NCBI RefSeq assembly: GCF_034039665.1
Contig: NZ_CP120131.1
Location: 186,001 to 250,000 of the forward strand
Origin: Mammaliicoccus sp. Dog046
Lineage (GTDB): Bacteria > Bacillota > Bacilli > Staphylococcales > Staphylococcaceae
Direction of reading: 5' to 3'
DNA: 64,000 nt
Made by a program: the position numbers and the translations under genes. Below, piece by piece: positions 18,217 through 26,746 of this stretch (the first letter of the stretch is position 1; every line of letters starts with the position of its first letter). The notes under the pieces were generated by a model. The model saw nothing but the letters and a program-made list of their open reading frames with translations. It did not search any database and was not told the DNA's origin.

Positions 18217-19789
18217 ATGTATGGACCTCCTTGTATAGGGGATTTTTAATTTCTGAGTATTGATAATCGTAACCTTCCGCTTGAATTCTCATTTTTAATA
18301 AAGATTTGATGCGGAATGTAGGTTGTTCGAGAATATTGATTTCAGGTGTTATTTGTTCATGGTAAGACGCGATAACATGGCGAACAATTTCATAACCTTT
18401 ATCGGCGTCAAACCCATGTTGGTCGAGTACACGAATCAATTGGAATAAATGATTGTATAGCACAGCATGTGAGAATACAGATAATAAATCAGCGAAGTCC
18501 TCTGTCAGTAATCCAGTTGAAGTATCGATATCTACATCAGTATCGAATAAACGTACGCCTCCGAAATCCCTCATGTAGAATGCTTCTGGCATGCCATCTT
18601 TAATAATGACTGTACTGTTCTGCATATGACCTTCTAAGCTGATACCTTCTTCTAACATTAATCTATAAGTAGATGATAATAATTGTTCAGCATAGGCTGT
18701 TAAAAATTGAGTCGCTGCTTCTTCAAATGACAATCCTTCTTTAGACATAATGATTTCAATACATTCTATAAGGATAGGTTGTTGTGAAATAAAGCTAGTT
18801 GTAATTAAACTACCGCAAACCAATTGATGACTATCTTCACTTTGAGGAATACGTGCTCTTAACATGTAGCTACATTTGTTGGCGTGTGCGTTATCGATAT
18901 TCAAATAACTACCGGATAAATCTTTTTGAATATAACTATTGTTATAAGATTTGTTGCGATAAATATCTTCTACAAAATGACTTAAACGTATGCCGTTATT
19001 GATAGAAGCGGGTGAAACGTTTCTTACAGCACTTGTCGCTTGAACATTTACAGCTGTTTTGATGATACAGTCGAATGCGTCGACATCTAATGTTCTAAAT
19101 GAAAGTAACGGATGACTTTCAACTGCAAGATGATGTAAAGGAATTAATCGCTGTTGATCAAATAATGATTTAAATTGAGGATACATAAAATGTTCAAACT
19201 GCCATTCATGTATGAACAATAATTCATATGATTCAAATTGCAGGTCGTGTGATTCACAATATGCTTTCGCTTGTTTATTAATTTGCTCTAAATGAGGCTT
19301 GTGAATGTCATTTTCACTATGTATATTTTGCACAAGTGAATAATCGCATAAAATAGGAATAACTTTAACTAAATTTCTGAATTCAGGAGAATATTGAATA
19401 ACATCATTAACGCTAAAACCTAATTTCGTTTTAGTCATCGGATGGAATGGGTGACCTTCAGTGACACTTTGTTCAAAGAAAGTATCAGGTAACTGTTCTT
19501 GTTCAACGAAATCAAAGATATGCTGATATTGACCAGAATATGTCTGGTGATCTTGTTCGAATTGAATATAACTTAACGTTAAATTTAAAATAGAATCATT
19601 TATTTCGTTCATCATATGTGATGCTTGTAAGATTGAAGCACAGTCAATATGTTCTATTTCAGATAGTTCGACTATACGTCTATAAATCTCTTTATAAGCC
19701 TTTTCGTATAGACGAGATACATCTGCTTCAGTAATATTTGGAAATTGTTTACGTATGTCATGAATATATTTGCCTGGTACAGTAACCAA
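18203..19789 (-). CDS. NIS siderophore synthetase (IucA/IucC family), first in operon
   Basis: About 528 residues from a TTG start at 19789. Motifs are HPFHPMTKTKLGF, the TSAVRNVSPASINNG segment and C-terminal GISLEGHMQN and MRDFGGVRLFD. With the next gene it should convert two citrates and one ornithine into staphyloferrin A. The frame stays open to 19831, but the upstream codons cover a Fur box just behind a consensus promoter; AAAGGTG then precedes TTG 19789 at good spacing, which decides the start. First of four overlapping genes. Which of SfaB or SfaD it is remains open. Confidence 0.85.
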   Translation of the reverse strand: MVTVPGKYIHDIRKQFPNITEADVSRLYEKAYKEIYRRIVELSEIEHIDCASILQASHMMNEINDSILNLTLSYIQFEQDHQTYSGQYQHIFDFVEQEQLPDTFFEQSVTEGHPFHPMTKTKLGFSVNDVIQYSPEFRNLVKVIPILCDYSLVQNIHSENDIHKPHLEQINKQAKAYCESHDLQFESYELLFIHEWQFEHFMYPQFKSLFDQQRLIPLHHLAVESHPLLSFRTLDVDAFDCIIKTAVNVQATSAVRNVSPASINNGIRLSHFVEDIYRNKSYNNSYIQKDLSGSYLNIDNAHANKCSYMLRARIPQSEDSHQLVCGSLITTSFISQQPILIECIEIIMSKEGLSFEEAATQFLTAYAEQLLSSTYRLMLEEGISLEGHMQNSTVIIKDGMPEAFYMRDFGGVRLFDTDVDIDTSTGLLTEDFADLLSVFSHAVLYNHLFQLIRVLDQHGFDADKGYEIVRHVIASYHEQITPEINILEQPTFRIKSLLKMRIQAEGYDYQYSEIKNPLYKEVHTYELD

Positions 19790-19815
19790 AATATCAACAC
19801 CTTTATTTTTTATAG

Positions 19816-19830
19816 TGAGAAACATTCTCA
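19816..19830 (-). promoter_or_regulatory. Fur box of the staphyloferrin synthesis operon
   Basis: TGAGAAACATTCTCA is a 15-bp palindrome of the 7-1-7 Fur type with one mismatched pair. It abuts the -10 box, so bound Fur-iron would block transcription. Confidence 0.85.
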
Positions 19831-19858
19831 ATTATAAAATGTTTGAGTATTTTGTCAA
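19831..19858 (-). promoter_or_regulatory. Sigma-A promoter of the staphyloferrin synthesis operon
   Basis: TTGACA (19853-19858) and TATAAT (19831-19836) on the minus strand, spacing 16. The arrangement with a Fur box directly behind mirrors the htsA promoter. Confidence 0.88.
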
Positions 19859-19930
19859 TGAAAAGCATAAAAAATAATTAATTATAATAAATTAAATATA
19901 AAAAGTGACTATGTGAGATTGTGATCCTGA

Positions 19931-20225
19931 GATATCGTGCGATTGGGTATGAAACGCACGAAGAGTTAGGGGGTGTAGCCGAGATATCGTGCGATTAGGT
20001 GTTAAACGCACGAAGAGTTAGGGGGTGTAGCCGAGATATCGTGCGATTAGGTATGAAACGCACGAAGAGTTAGGGGGTGTAGCCGAGATATCGTGCGATT
20101 AGGTGTGAATCGCACGAAGACTTTGGGGTAGATGCCGAGATATCGTGCGATTAGGTATGAAACGCATGAAGAGTTAAGGGTTAGAGCCGAGATATCGTGC
20201 GATCCGGGGTCAATCGCACGATATC
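19931..20225. repeat. 52-bp hairpin repeat array (6 units)
   Basis: Units start at 19931, 19983, 20035, 20087, 20139 and 20191. The last ends CAATCGCACGATATC, the complete palindrome. One internal unit has CGCATGAAGA, a stem-disrupting change. The array lies upstream of the siderophore promoter. Confidence 0.95.
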
Positions 20226-20247
20226 TCCTATAACAAACAACACAAGT

Positions 20248-20274
20248 AGGACTGAGACAATGTGTCCCAGTCCT
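20248..20274. terminator. Terminator hairpin downstream of the 69-residue gene
   Basis: AGGACTGAGACA pairs with TGTCCCAGTCCT (one mismatch) around a 3-base loop. It lies just after the minus-strand small gene. Confidence 0.75.
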
Positions 20275-20298
20275 GTTCACTTTATTATGATAGATTTT

Positions 20299-20508
20299 TT
20301 AAGCGTGAGGTTCTTGTTTATTATCGTCATGAATAATAAATGTTGTTGCCAATTGAGATTCTAGTCTGCTTAAAACTTCTTTTAGCTTCTCAATCTCTTC
20401 AGTCAAATTATATTCGTTGGCAGAAATTTTTTGATTAATCACTTGTGAGATATACAATAAATCATCACTGATATCTTCATAGCAGTTAATTCTACACTTC
20501 TCGACCAT
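20299..20508 (-). CDS. Small protein of unknown function, predicted helical
   Basis: 69 residues. It has a strong RBS (GAAGAGG, 7 bases before the ATG). The middle (NLTEEIEKLKEVLSRLESQL) has a heptad-like spacing of Leu and Ile and may form a coiled coil; the C-terminus ends EPHA. There is no signal peptide and no recognised domain. Two Cys (residues 5 and 9) lie near the N-terminus. It is alone, between a 52-bp array and icaR. I do not recognise it. Confidence 0.65.
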   Translation of the reverse strand: MVEKCRINCYEDISDDLLYISQVINQKISANEYNLTEEIEKLKEVLSRLESQLATTFIIHDDNKQEPHA

Positions 20509-20814
20509 AATGTTTACCTCTTCCTGTTTTAATTGGTTATTTTCAAAGTTATCATTTTTAGAATTTTAACAAAAAATAATTTTAGTATCTTGAATAATAT
20601 ACATTAATAGTAATTTGTATTTCAAACAAATTACTATTAATTAAAAAAAGGATACGAATTTGATTATAGTCATTTGGAGTAATTTTTTCAATATTTTGCT
20701 TATTTTGTATGTTTATGAAGTAATTAACAAAAAAGCGAGGTGATGAAATCTGTTGTAGAGATTTCATCACCTCGCTTTTATAGGGGATTAATTATTCAAT
20801 TAATAAGACAGTTT
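20509..20814. other. Intergenic region between small gene and icaR
   Basis: About 300 AT-rich bases. It contains the promoter of the small gene and the strong hairpin terminator at 20734-20776; no other gene is visible. Confidence 0.5.
20734..20776. terminator. Strong bidirectional terminator after icaR
   Basis: AGCGAGGTGATGAAATC pairs perfectly with GATTTCATCACCTCGCT (17 bp) around a 9-base loop, with A-run before and T-run after. Confidence 0.93.
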
Positions 20815-21390
20815 TTATTCAGATTGCTTTGCTCTTATGGTGTTTAATAATAACTTAGCGTGTATATTAAACTCATTTTTGACTTCTTTTTGAGTGGCTT
20901 CAGATTGTATAAAGGCTCTACGATAAAGCCAACCATTAATAAACATCCTAATCAATAATACGAATTCATCTTTATTTATATTAAGTTTATGGTGTGCATG
21001 TATTTCATCTAATTTATATGTAAGTGTAGTTGATAATTTATCATTGTACTGCTCAATATCCTTTATAAAATTTGAAGGTGCAAAAGATAATTGAACATAG
21101 AATTTCACTAAGCAAGCAGATTCAAAAATATACATTTTGAAAAATGATAAAAGTTCTTCACTTAAATTTTGGGATCGAATATCGATGTTTTCAATGATAT
21201 TTATTCCATCGTTCATACACTTTTCTAAACATAATCCATAAAGATCATCTTTACTGTTTATATAGTTATATAAACTAGCCTTCTTGACTCCTAAATCATT
21301 GGCAATACTATTTAGTGATGTTCCATGGTAACCTTTGTCTGAAAAGGTTTGCATACTTATATTAATAAGCCTTTCAGATGTGCTGTTCAC
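20815..21390 (-). CDS. icaR: TetR-family repressor of the ica operon
   Basis: About 191 residues. The N-terminal TetR HTH (MQTFSDKGYHGTSLNSIAND, then KKASLYNYINSKDDLY) resembles what I recall of staphylococcal IcaR, and the C-terminal half fits its all-helical dimer and ligand domain. It is divergent from icaA, with a palindromic operator between them. The frame extends to 21429, but AAAGGAGGCAATAGAA sits right before GTG 21390, which I take as the start. It should repress PNAG synthesis. Sequence is clearly diverged from the S. aureus protein. Confidence 0.87.
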   Translation of the reverse strand: MNSTSERLINISMQTFSDKGYHGTSLNSIANDLGVKKASLYNYINSKDDLYGLCLEKCMNDGINIIENIDIRSQNLSEELLSFFKMYIFESACLVKFYVQLSFAPSNFIKDIEQYNDKLSTTLTYKLDEIHAHHKLNINKDEFVLLIRMFINGWLYRRAFIQSEATQKEVKNEFNIHAKLLLNTIRAKQSE

Positions 21391-21511
21391 TTCTATTGCC
21401 TCCTTTGTTTCATATGAATAACTATACATTATATTTCCCTAGAAATCACTTAAAAAACTGATTAAATTTAACACTTTAAATTGAGACCATTGCCTTTAAT
21501 TTGAAAAGTGA

Positions 21512-21544
21512 TATAATAACTAACAAACTACCGTTCGTTAGTTA
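21512..21544 (+). promoter_or_regulatory. icaA -10 box with IcaR-type operator
   Basis: TATAAT at 21512-21517 (a TTGCCT at 21490-21495 could be the -35) is followed by a 28-bp imperfect palindrome at 21517-21544, left arm TAACTAACAAAC, right arm GTTCGTTAGTTA. Size and position suit the known IcaR operator. Confidence 0.75.
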
Positions 21545-21560
21545 AAAGTTAGGAGGATTT

Positions 21561-22793
21561 ATGGATATCATATTACTGTTTTTTATTATTTATCCAATCA
21601 TGATGTCAATATTTTGGATAATAGGGACGTTGATTTATTATGTTCTGATTGAAAGTAAAATGAAGGCGAAGGACATTAATTATCATCCCACTGAAGGTAT
21701 TTCGTTCATCATTGCATGTTATAACGAAGCAGAAACGATTGCTGATACTATCAAGAATTTGCATGGATTATCATTTCCTATCAAGGAAATCATAGCGGTG
21801 AATGATGGTAGCTCAGACGATACGAAAGGCGAGCTACTAAAATTAAAACAAAAATATAACATTACATTTATCAATTTAGAACAGAACAAAGGTAAGGCAA
21901 ATGCTTTAAACATTGCAGCACAATCTGCGAAATACCCTTATTTAATGTGCGTTGATGCAGATACGATTATTGACGACGATGCACCATATTATATGATTGA
22001 AAGTTTAATTAATGACCCTTCAATTGGTGCAGTTACTGGTAATCCTAGAATTAGAAATAAATCTACTTTATTAAGTAAAATTCAAACGATCGAGTATGCA
22101 AGTTTAATTGGAAGTATTAAACGCGCACAAACTATTAATGGATTTGTAAATACGATTTCTGGGGTCTTTTCATTATTTAATAAAAAGGCACTCGAAGAAA
22201 ATGACTATTGGGATACCGATATGATTACAGAAGATATTGCGGTGTCTTGGAAGTTTCACTTATCAGGATACAAAATTAAATATGAACCGAGAGCACTATG
22301 TTGGATGCTTGTTCCGGAAACATTTAAAGGACTTTGGAAACAGCGTGTCAGATGGTCGCAAGGTGGACATGAAGTAATATTAAGAGATTTTAAGAAAATG
22401 CTCAAAGTACGAAACATATCGTTATGGATATTATATCTTGAGCAAGTGCTATCAGTGGTGTGGGTGTACGGCATCATTATTATGCTGATTTATACAATCA
22501 TGCAATTAAATTTATTGGATTTTTACTATTACAACTATAAGTTAACGATCTTTCTTTTATCAGCATTCTTATTAACGTTTGTAAATATCATTCAATTTAC
22601 ACTTTCTTTAATTATAGATAGCAGATATGAGTTTAAAAATAACTGGTTTGTTGTTTTCTTGAGTTGGTATCCGACATTTTACTGGTTAATCAACGCATTA
22701 GTTGTAGTTGTTGCATTTCCAAAAGCATTGAAAAGGAAGAAAGGAGAATTCGCTACATGGACAAGTCCAGACAGAGGAGACCTGACGGAATAA
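21561..22793 (+). CDS. icaA: Poly-N-acetylglucosamine synthase subunit, family 2 glycosyltransferase
   Basis: 410 residues. One membrane segment near the N-terminus (about 2-28), a GT2 catalytic domain with FIIACYNEAETI, NDGSSDD, DADTIIDDD, TEDIA and the processive QRVRW motif, then several membrane segments from about 295. It polymerises UDP-GlcNAc into the biofilm polysaccharide PNAG/PIA and needs IcaD for full activity. AGGAGG precedes the ATG. It overlaps icaD by 37 bases. Complete, with all catalytic motifs. Confidence 0.95.
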   Translation: MDIILLFFIIYPIMMSIFWIIGTLIYYVLIESKMKAKDINYHPTEGISFIIACYNEAETIADTIKNLHGLSFPIKEIIAVNDGSSDDTKGELLKLKQKYNITFINLEQNKGKANALNIAAQSAKYPYLMCVDADTIIDDDAPYYMIESLINDPSIGAVTGNPRIRNKSTLLSKIQTIEYASLIGSIKRAQTINGFVNTISGVFSLFNKKALEENDYWDTDMITEDIAVSWKFHLSGYKIKYEPRALCWMLVPETFKGLWKQRVRWSQGGHEVILRDFKKMLKVRNISLWILYLEQVLSVVWVYGIIIMLIYTIMQLNLLDFYYYNYKLTIFLLSAFLLTFVNIIQFTLSLIIDSRYEFKNNWFVVFLSWYPTFYWLINALVVVVAFPKALKRKKGEFATWTSPDRGDLTE

Positions 22794-23074
22794 AATCAAA
22801 TTTAAATTTATGTAGAGAAAGTATCGTATTTATAACTTCTGCTGCTCTTTGGTTATATTGCGTAATGGTATTGTTTGTTTTGATTGGTACAGTGATACCT
22901 GTAAATAATCAATTTATACAGATTGTTCGCATCATATTAAATATTGAACGAGGAGATATTTTACTCATTTTAAAATACTTTGTTTTAGGTGCGGCACTTA
23001 TATTCATTTATTTCGTATTTACATACATTTTTAATGTTAAGAGAAAGAAGGCTTGGAGAAATGAAAGTGCGTAG
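22757..23074 (+). CDS. icaD: PNAG synthesis accessory membrane protein
   Basis: 105 residues with two hydrophobic segments (about 19-45 and 60-85) and basic ends, as in IcaD, which helps IcaA make long chains. I start it at ATG 22757 behind AAAGGAG rather than the earlier in-frame codon at 22664. It lies between icaA (37-base overlap) and icaB (14-base overlap). Sequence alone is weakly informative; identity rests on size, topology and position. Confidence 0.87.
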   Translation: MDKSRQRRPDGIKSNLNLCRESIVFITSAALWLYCVMVLFVLIGTVIPVNNQFIQIVRIILNIERGDILLILKYFVLGAALIFIYFVFTYIFNVKRKKAWRNESA

Positions 23075-23924
23075 ATTAAATATGAAACGATTTGTATTAA
23101 TATTTACAGTCCTCGCATTGTTACATTCAGGAGATGAAGTGGCTTTTGCTAAGAAGAAAACATTGGGCGGAGAGCACAATGGATGTGTCGCTTTAAATTA
23201 TCATAGAATTCGTGAAGATAATTGGGTTGATCGATTGCTAGCTGCATTTTCGAGCAGTAAAGAGTTGAAGATATATAGCGTGACGGATACGCAATTTGAA
23301 TCGCATATTAAATGGTTGAAAGATCAAGGTGCAAACTTTATAACTTTAGATGAATTGATTAAGTATAAAGAAAAGAAAGATTTTCCAGACAAATGTGTAT
23401 GGGTGAACTTTGATGATATGGATGAAAGTATATATCAAAATGCATTCCCAATCATTAAAAAATACAATGTCCCTGCAACCGGTTTTGTAATTACTGGAGA
23501 AGTAGGCGCTAAAGATTTTCATAATATTAATCTATCACCAAAAAGTGAATTAAAAGAAATGTACGATAGTGGATTATGGGAATTTGCTTCTCATACAGAT
23601 CGTGTCCATACAATGAAGAAAACAACATCGATGCTTATTAAACGGGCTGAAAAGGGCGATGTTTCATCCGATATTGAAAACAGTGTAAAATACATTGATC
23701 AAAATTTAGATGGCAATGTAGAAGCGCTGGCGTATCCATATGGCCAAGTGAATGACAAAGTTGTTGATCAATTAAAGAAGGAAACGTCAATCAAATATGG
23801 ATTTACTTTAGAGGAGAAAGCAATAACGCCAAAAGATAATAATTATTACATACCTAGAGTGATGGTTAGTGATAACGCATTTAATCGACTCGTGAAAAAC
23901 TGGAAAGGATTTAATCATGGCTAA
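23061..23924 (+). CDS. icaB: Poly-N-acetylglucosamine N-deacetylase
   Basis: About 287 residues. An N-terminal signal sequence (MKRFVLIFTVLALLHSG) leads into a NodB-type polysaccharide deacetylase: NYHRIREDN, metal-binding VNFDDMDESIY, then FASHTDRVH and ALAYPYGQ. It removes some acetyl groups from PNAG outside the cell so the polymer sticks to the surface. ATG 23061 or ATG 23082 are possible starts; 23061 gives the usual length (about 290). It overlaps icaD and icaC. Confidence 0.92.
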   Translation: MKVRRLNMKRFVLIFTVLALLHSGDEVAFAKKKTLGGEHNGCVALNYHRIREDNWVDRLLAAFSSSKELKIYSVTDTQFESHIKWLKDQGANFITLDELIKYKEKKDFPDKCVWVNFDDMDESIYQNAFPIIKKYNVPATGFVITGEVGAKDFHNINLSPKSELKEMYDSGLWEFASHTDRVHTMKKTTSMLIKRAEKGDVSSDIENSVKYIDQNLDGNVEALAYPYGQVNDKVVDQLKKETSIKYGFTLEEKAITPKDNNYYIPRVMVSDNAFNRLVKNWKGFNHG

Positions 23925-24963
23925 AGGTAAACGAATTGAATTTATATACTTAAGAACATTTCTATGTTTATTAATCGTACTCACACATATTTTGACGGAA
24001 TTTAGTATTAAGAATGATATTGATAATAACCAAATTCATGTGCTTTACTTAATTCGTATGATATTAATTATTGGTACACCATGCTTTATTATATTGTCTC
24101 AATTATTAACGACATTAAATTATAATGAGCAATTAAAACCGAAATATTTAAGTTCAAGAATGACATACATATTGGTTCCTTACATCATTATGGGTTCGTT
24201 CTATAGTTATTCCGAAAGTTTAAAGACAAATCAAGATTTCATAAAACAATTTATAGAGAATGTCGTTCAAGGTAATTGGTACGGTTACTTTATTCTAATT
24301 ATCATTCAATTCTTCATATTAAATTGGATAATATATAGAATAAATCCACGTATTTTATATTCGAAATGGAGTTTGTTCTTAGCTTTTATTATTAATACAG
24401 CTTACTTATACAGCTATCAAAATTTAGATCAAGTGACGGACTTTGTGGATCAATATTATCCGTTAAGTCCGCAGACATTTATTGGAGGATGGATATTCTA
24501 TTACTTCTTCGGTTCGTATGTAGGACATCACTATCAATCAATTAAGAAATTTATTAATAAAAATGTTGCTATTGTACTGTTCTTTACGGTTGCAGCGTAT
24601 TTATTGTTTAAATTCGTCGGAACACATGATGCGTGGTTAGTGAGTAGCATGGATTATCGTATATTATTATATTGTGCATGTGCATTTTTATTACTCATTA
24701 ACTTTAGTGCTCAATTTGAAACATTCATGTTTACGACAATTGAAGAAATAAGTGTATTCTCATTCTTTATTTATTTGATGCATCCCATTATTTTAGAATA
24801 CATGTTTGAGTACACACGTATATTCCAAGATAAAACGTTAATATTTTTACCGATATCGTTATTATTTATTGTAGGTAGTTGCTTAGGTATAGGTACTTTA
24901 TTAAAAGAATTTAAAATATTTAAATTCGTAATGGGTAAACAACCTTATAATCATGTGAAATAA
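23917..24963 (+). CDS. icaC: PNAG O-acyltransferase/translocation membrane protein
   Basis: 348 residues with about ten membrane segments, acyltransferase-3 type. The N-terminal FIYLRTFLCLLIVLTHI has the family His. IcaC is proposed to export or O-succinylate PNAG. It starts 8 bases inside icaB and ends the operon. No frameshift or repeat expansion is visible, so phase variation by slippage is not indicated here. Confidence 0.93.
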   Translation: MAKGKRIEFIYLRTFLCLLIVLTHILTEFSIKNDIDNNQIHVLYLIRMILIIGTPCFIILSQLLTTLNYNEQLKPKYLSSRMTYILVPYIIMGSFYSYSESLKTNQDFIKQFIENVVQGNWYGYFILIIIQFFILNWIIYRINPRILYSKWSLFLAFIINTAYLYSYQNLDQVTDFVDQYYPLSPQTFIGGWIFYYFFGSYVGHHYQSIKKFINKNVAIVLFFTVAAYLLFKFVGTHDAWLVSSMDYRILLYCACAFLLLINFSAQFETFMFTTIEEISVFSFFIYLMHPIILEYMFEYTRIFQDKTLIFLPISLLFIVGSCLGIGTLLKEFKIFKFVMGKQPYNHVK

Positions 24964-24982
24964 AGAGGCATGGGTATCATAT

Positions 24983-25078
24983 ACGATTTTGTACGTGCAT
25001 GCTTGCCTAGGGTATGGTTCGAGCCTGTAGTCTCTCACCCATACTATTCCCTCAGGCGTCAGCACTGTACAAAATCGT
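24983..25078. ncRNA. Structured intergenic element downstream of icaC, candidate RNA
   Basis: ACGATTTTGTAC at 24983-24994 pairs perfectly with GTACAAAATCGT at 25067-25078. Inside, CCTAGGG and TATGG pair roughly with CCATA and CCCTCAGG. It holds a T-loop-like GGTTCGAGCC but no tRNA cloverleaf. It could be a small RNA, a long terminator or a dispersed element. No coding signal. Confidence 0.5.
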
Positions 25079-25162
25079 TAGAAATCCTAGAGACTTATTT
25101 GAAAAATAAAGGACTCTCTTATAATTTGATTAATCGCAGTAAAAACAAAACTATCTAAGCTC

Positions 25163-25243
25163 TGAACATTGCAAGTGAGGTCTGACAAGCAACATTGAGG
25201 CTCTGAACATTGCAAGTGGAGTTCGACAAGCAACATTGAGGCG
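25163..25243. repeat. 41-bp ATGTTGC-family repeat (2 units)
   Basis: Units begin TGAACATTGCAAGTG at 25163 and 25204 (41 bp apart) and end GACAAGCAACATTGAGG. They are the reverse orientation of the array at 46659-46775. Confidence 0.85.
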
Positions 25244-25250
25244 CTATATA

Positions 25251-25286
25251 AAAAAAGCTTCTGACTTAGTCAGAAGCTTTTTTTAC
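25251..25286. terminator. Terminator between icaC and brnQ
   Basis: AAAAAAAGCTTCTGAC and GTCAGAAGCTTTTTTT form a perfect stem with T-runs on both strands. It serves the convergent brnQ gene and perhaps ica. Confidence 0.92.
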
Positions 25287-26638
25287 GCCGTTTTATAACG
25301 GTCTTTTCTTATGAAGTAAACAACCAATCCGATTATAAATCCGATGACTGCTGGTAATACCCAACCCATTCCTATAGTGAAGAATGGTAAATATTTTTCG
25401 CCAAATGTAATGATAGCATGTGCAAATGCTGTATTTGATATAAATTCAGGACTTGCTTTAATACCATCAATAAATGAAGCGATTAATGTGAAATACGTCG
25501 TAAATTGATAAACAGTTTTAGAGTGATTAAATAATGGACTAGCCAATGTTAATAGTATGATTGTAATGGCTAATGGATATAAGAACATCAATACTGGTAT
25601 TGAGTATTCAATTATCTTAGTTAATCCGACATTTGCAAAGATGAATGAAATGATACTTACTGCTGTTGCAAATGTTAAATAATTGACCTTTGGAAATAGG
25701 TCTGTAAATGTCTCTGAGAAAGCTGTGATTAAACCAATGGCTGTCTTTAAACACGCAACAATAATGATTAAGGATAATAAGATGATTCCGTAATTACCCA
25801 GGTAATATTGTGCGATTTGAGCTAAGGCGATACCACCGTTTTCACTTGCTTTAAAATGACCTAAACTCATTGTACCCATAATGGCTAACAAGCTATAAAT
25901 AAAACCCATTGAAATGATACTGATCGTACCAGATTTCACTGTTTCTTTTGCAATGTGACTTGGATTTGTGATACCTAACTTTTTAATCGTTGAAACGATA
26001 ATGATACCAAATGCAAGTGCAGCCAATGCATCTAACGTGTTATAGCCATCGATAAAGCCTTTTAATAAAGGACTGTTTTCATAGTCCGGGCTGATCGCCG
26101 CATTTGAAACGCCAGCAATAGGGTTAATAAATGCAAGTACGATGAGTAAACCTAACAAGACTAAAAATACAGGGTTTAAAAATTTACCGATATATTCTAA
26201 TATTTTAGATGGTTTCTTCGAGAAGAACCATGCAACTAAGAAGAATAATACGCTAAAGATTGATAAATATAATTTCACAGATGACTCTGAAATAAATGGT
26301 GTGAATGCAATTTCAAATGATGTTGTTGCTAATCTTGGTAATGCATAAAATGGTCCAATCACTAAATATAGTAAGATCGTGAAGATATATGCATATTTCG
26401 TGTTTACTCTAGAAGTAATTTCGAAGATACCACTTGTCTTTGAAATACCTATTGCGATAATACCTAAGAATGGTAAGCCAATCGCTGTAATAAGGAATCC
26501 TAAGTTGGCAGTAAATACGTTTGCACCGGCTGTTTGACCTAAATGGATAGGGAAGATTAAATTACCTGCTCCGAAAAATAATCCGAATAATAACGAGCCG
26601 ATATAAAGGTTTTCTTTAAAGCTAAGTTTGTTTTTCAT
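25283..26638 (-). CDS. brnQ: Branched-chain amino acid transporter, LIVCS family
   Basis: 451 residues with about 12 membrane segments. The N-terminal [20 protein letters not shown] is the hallmark of BrnQ Na+-coupled Leu/Ile/Val carriers, and [17 protein letters not shown] is also typical. Full family length. A monocistronic gene with a terminator at its stop codon; no T-box or other leader is evident in the 100 bases before it. Staphylococci carry several BrnQ paralogues and I cannot say which this is. Confidence 0.92.
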   Translation of the reverse strand: MKNKLSFKENLYIGSLLFGLFFGAGNLIFPIHLGQTAGANVFTANLGFLITAIGLPFLGIIAIGISKTSGIFEITSRVNTKYAYIFTILLYLVIGPFYALPRLATTSFEIAFTPFISESSVKLYLSIFSVLFFLVAWFFSKKPSKILEYIGKFLNPVFLVLLGLLIVLAFINPIAGVSNAAISPDYENSPLLKGFIDGYNTLDALAALAFGIIIVSTIKKLGITNPSHIAKETVKSGTISIISMGFIYSLLAIMGTMSLGHFKASENGGIALAQIAQYYLGNYGIILLSLIIIVACLKTAIGLITAFSETFTDLFPKVNYLTFATAVSIISFIFANVGLTKIIEYSIPVLMFLYPLAITIILLTLASPLFNHSKTVYQFTTYFTLIASFIDGIKASPEFISNTAFAHAIITFGEKYLPFFTIGMGWVLPAVIGFIIGLVVYFIRKDRYKTA

Positions 26639-26746
26639 AATCGTGTTGTGCGCTCCTACTCTTTAATTACTTCCACTATCTTACATTTGAAAAGCGGTTA
26701 AAGTCAATATACCTTTCAAAATAAATGGCATATGATAAACCAAATT

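Noticed and set aside
20047..20280. 77-residue minus-strand frame in repeat DNA
   Set aside because: Covers the 52-bp array only; the 52-bp period is not a multiple of 3, so it reads the units in shifting frames and has no RBS.
24990..25060. tRNA gene, because of the GGTTCGAGCC box
   Set aside because: No acceptor stem, D-arm or anticodon arm can be drawn around it.
24970..25158. 62-residue plus-strand frame
   Set aside because: Runs through the structured element; no RBS and no protein-like composition.
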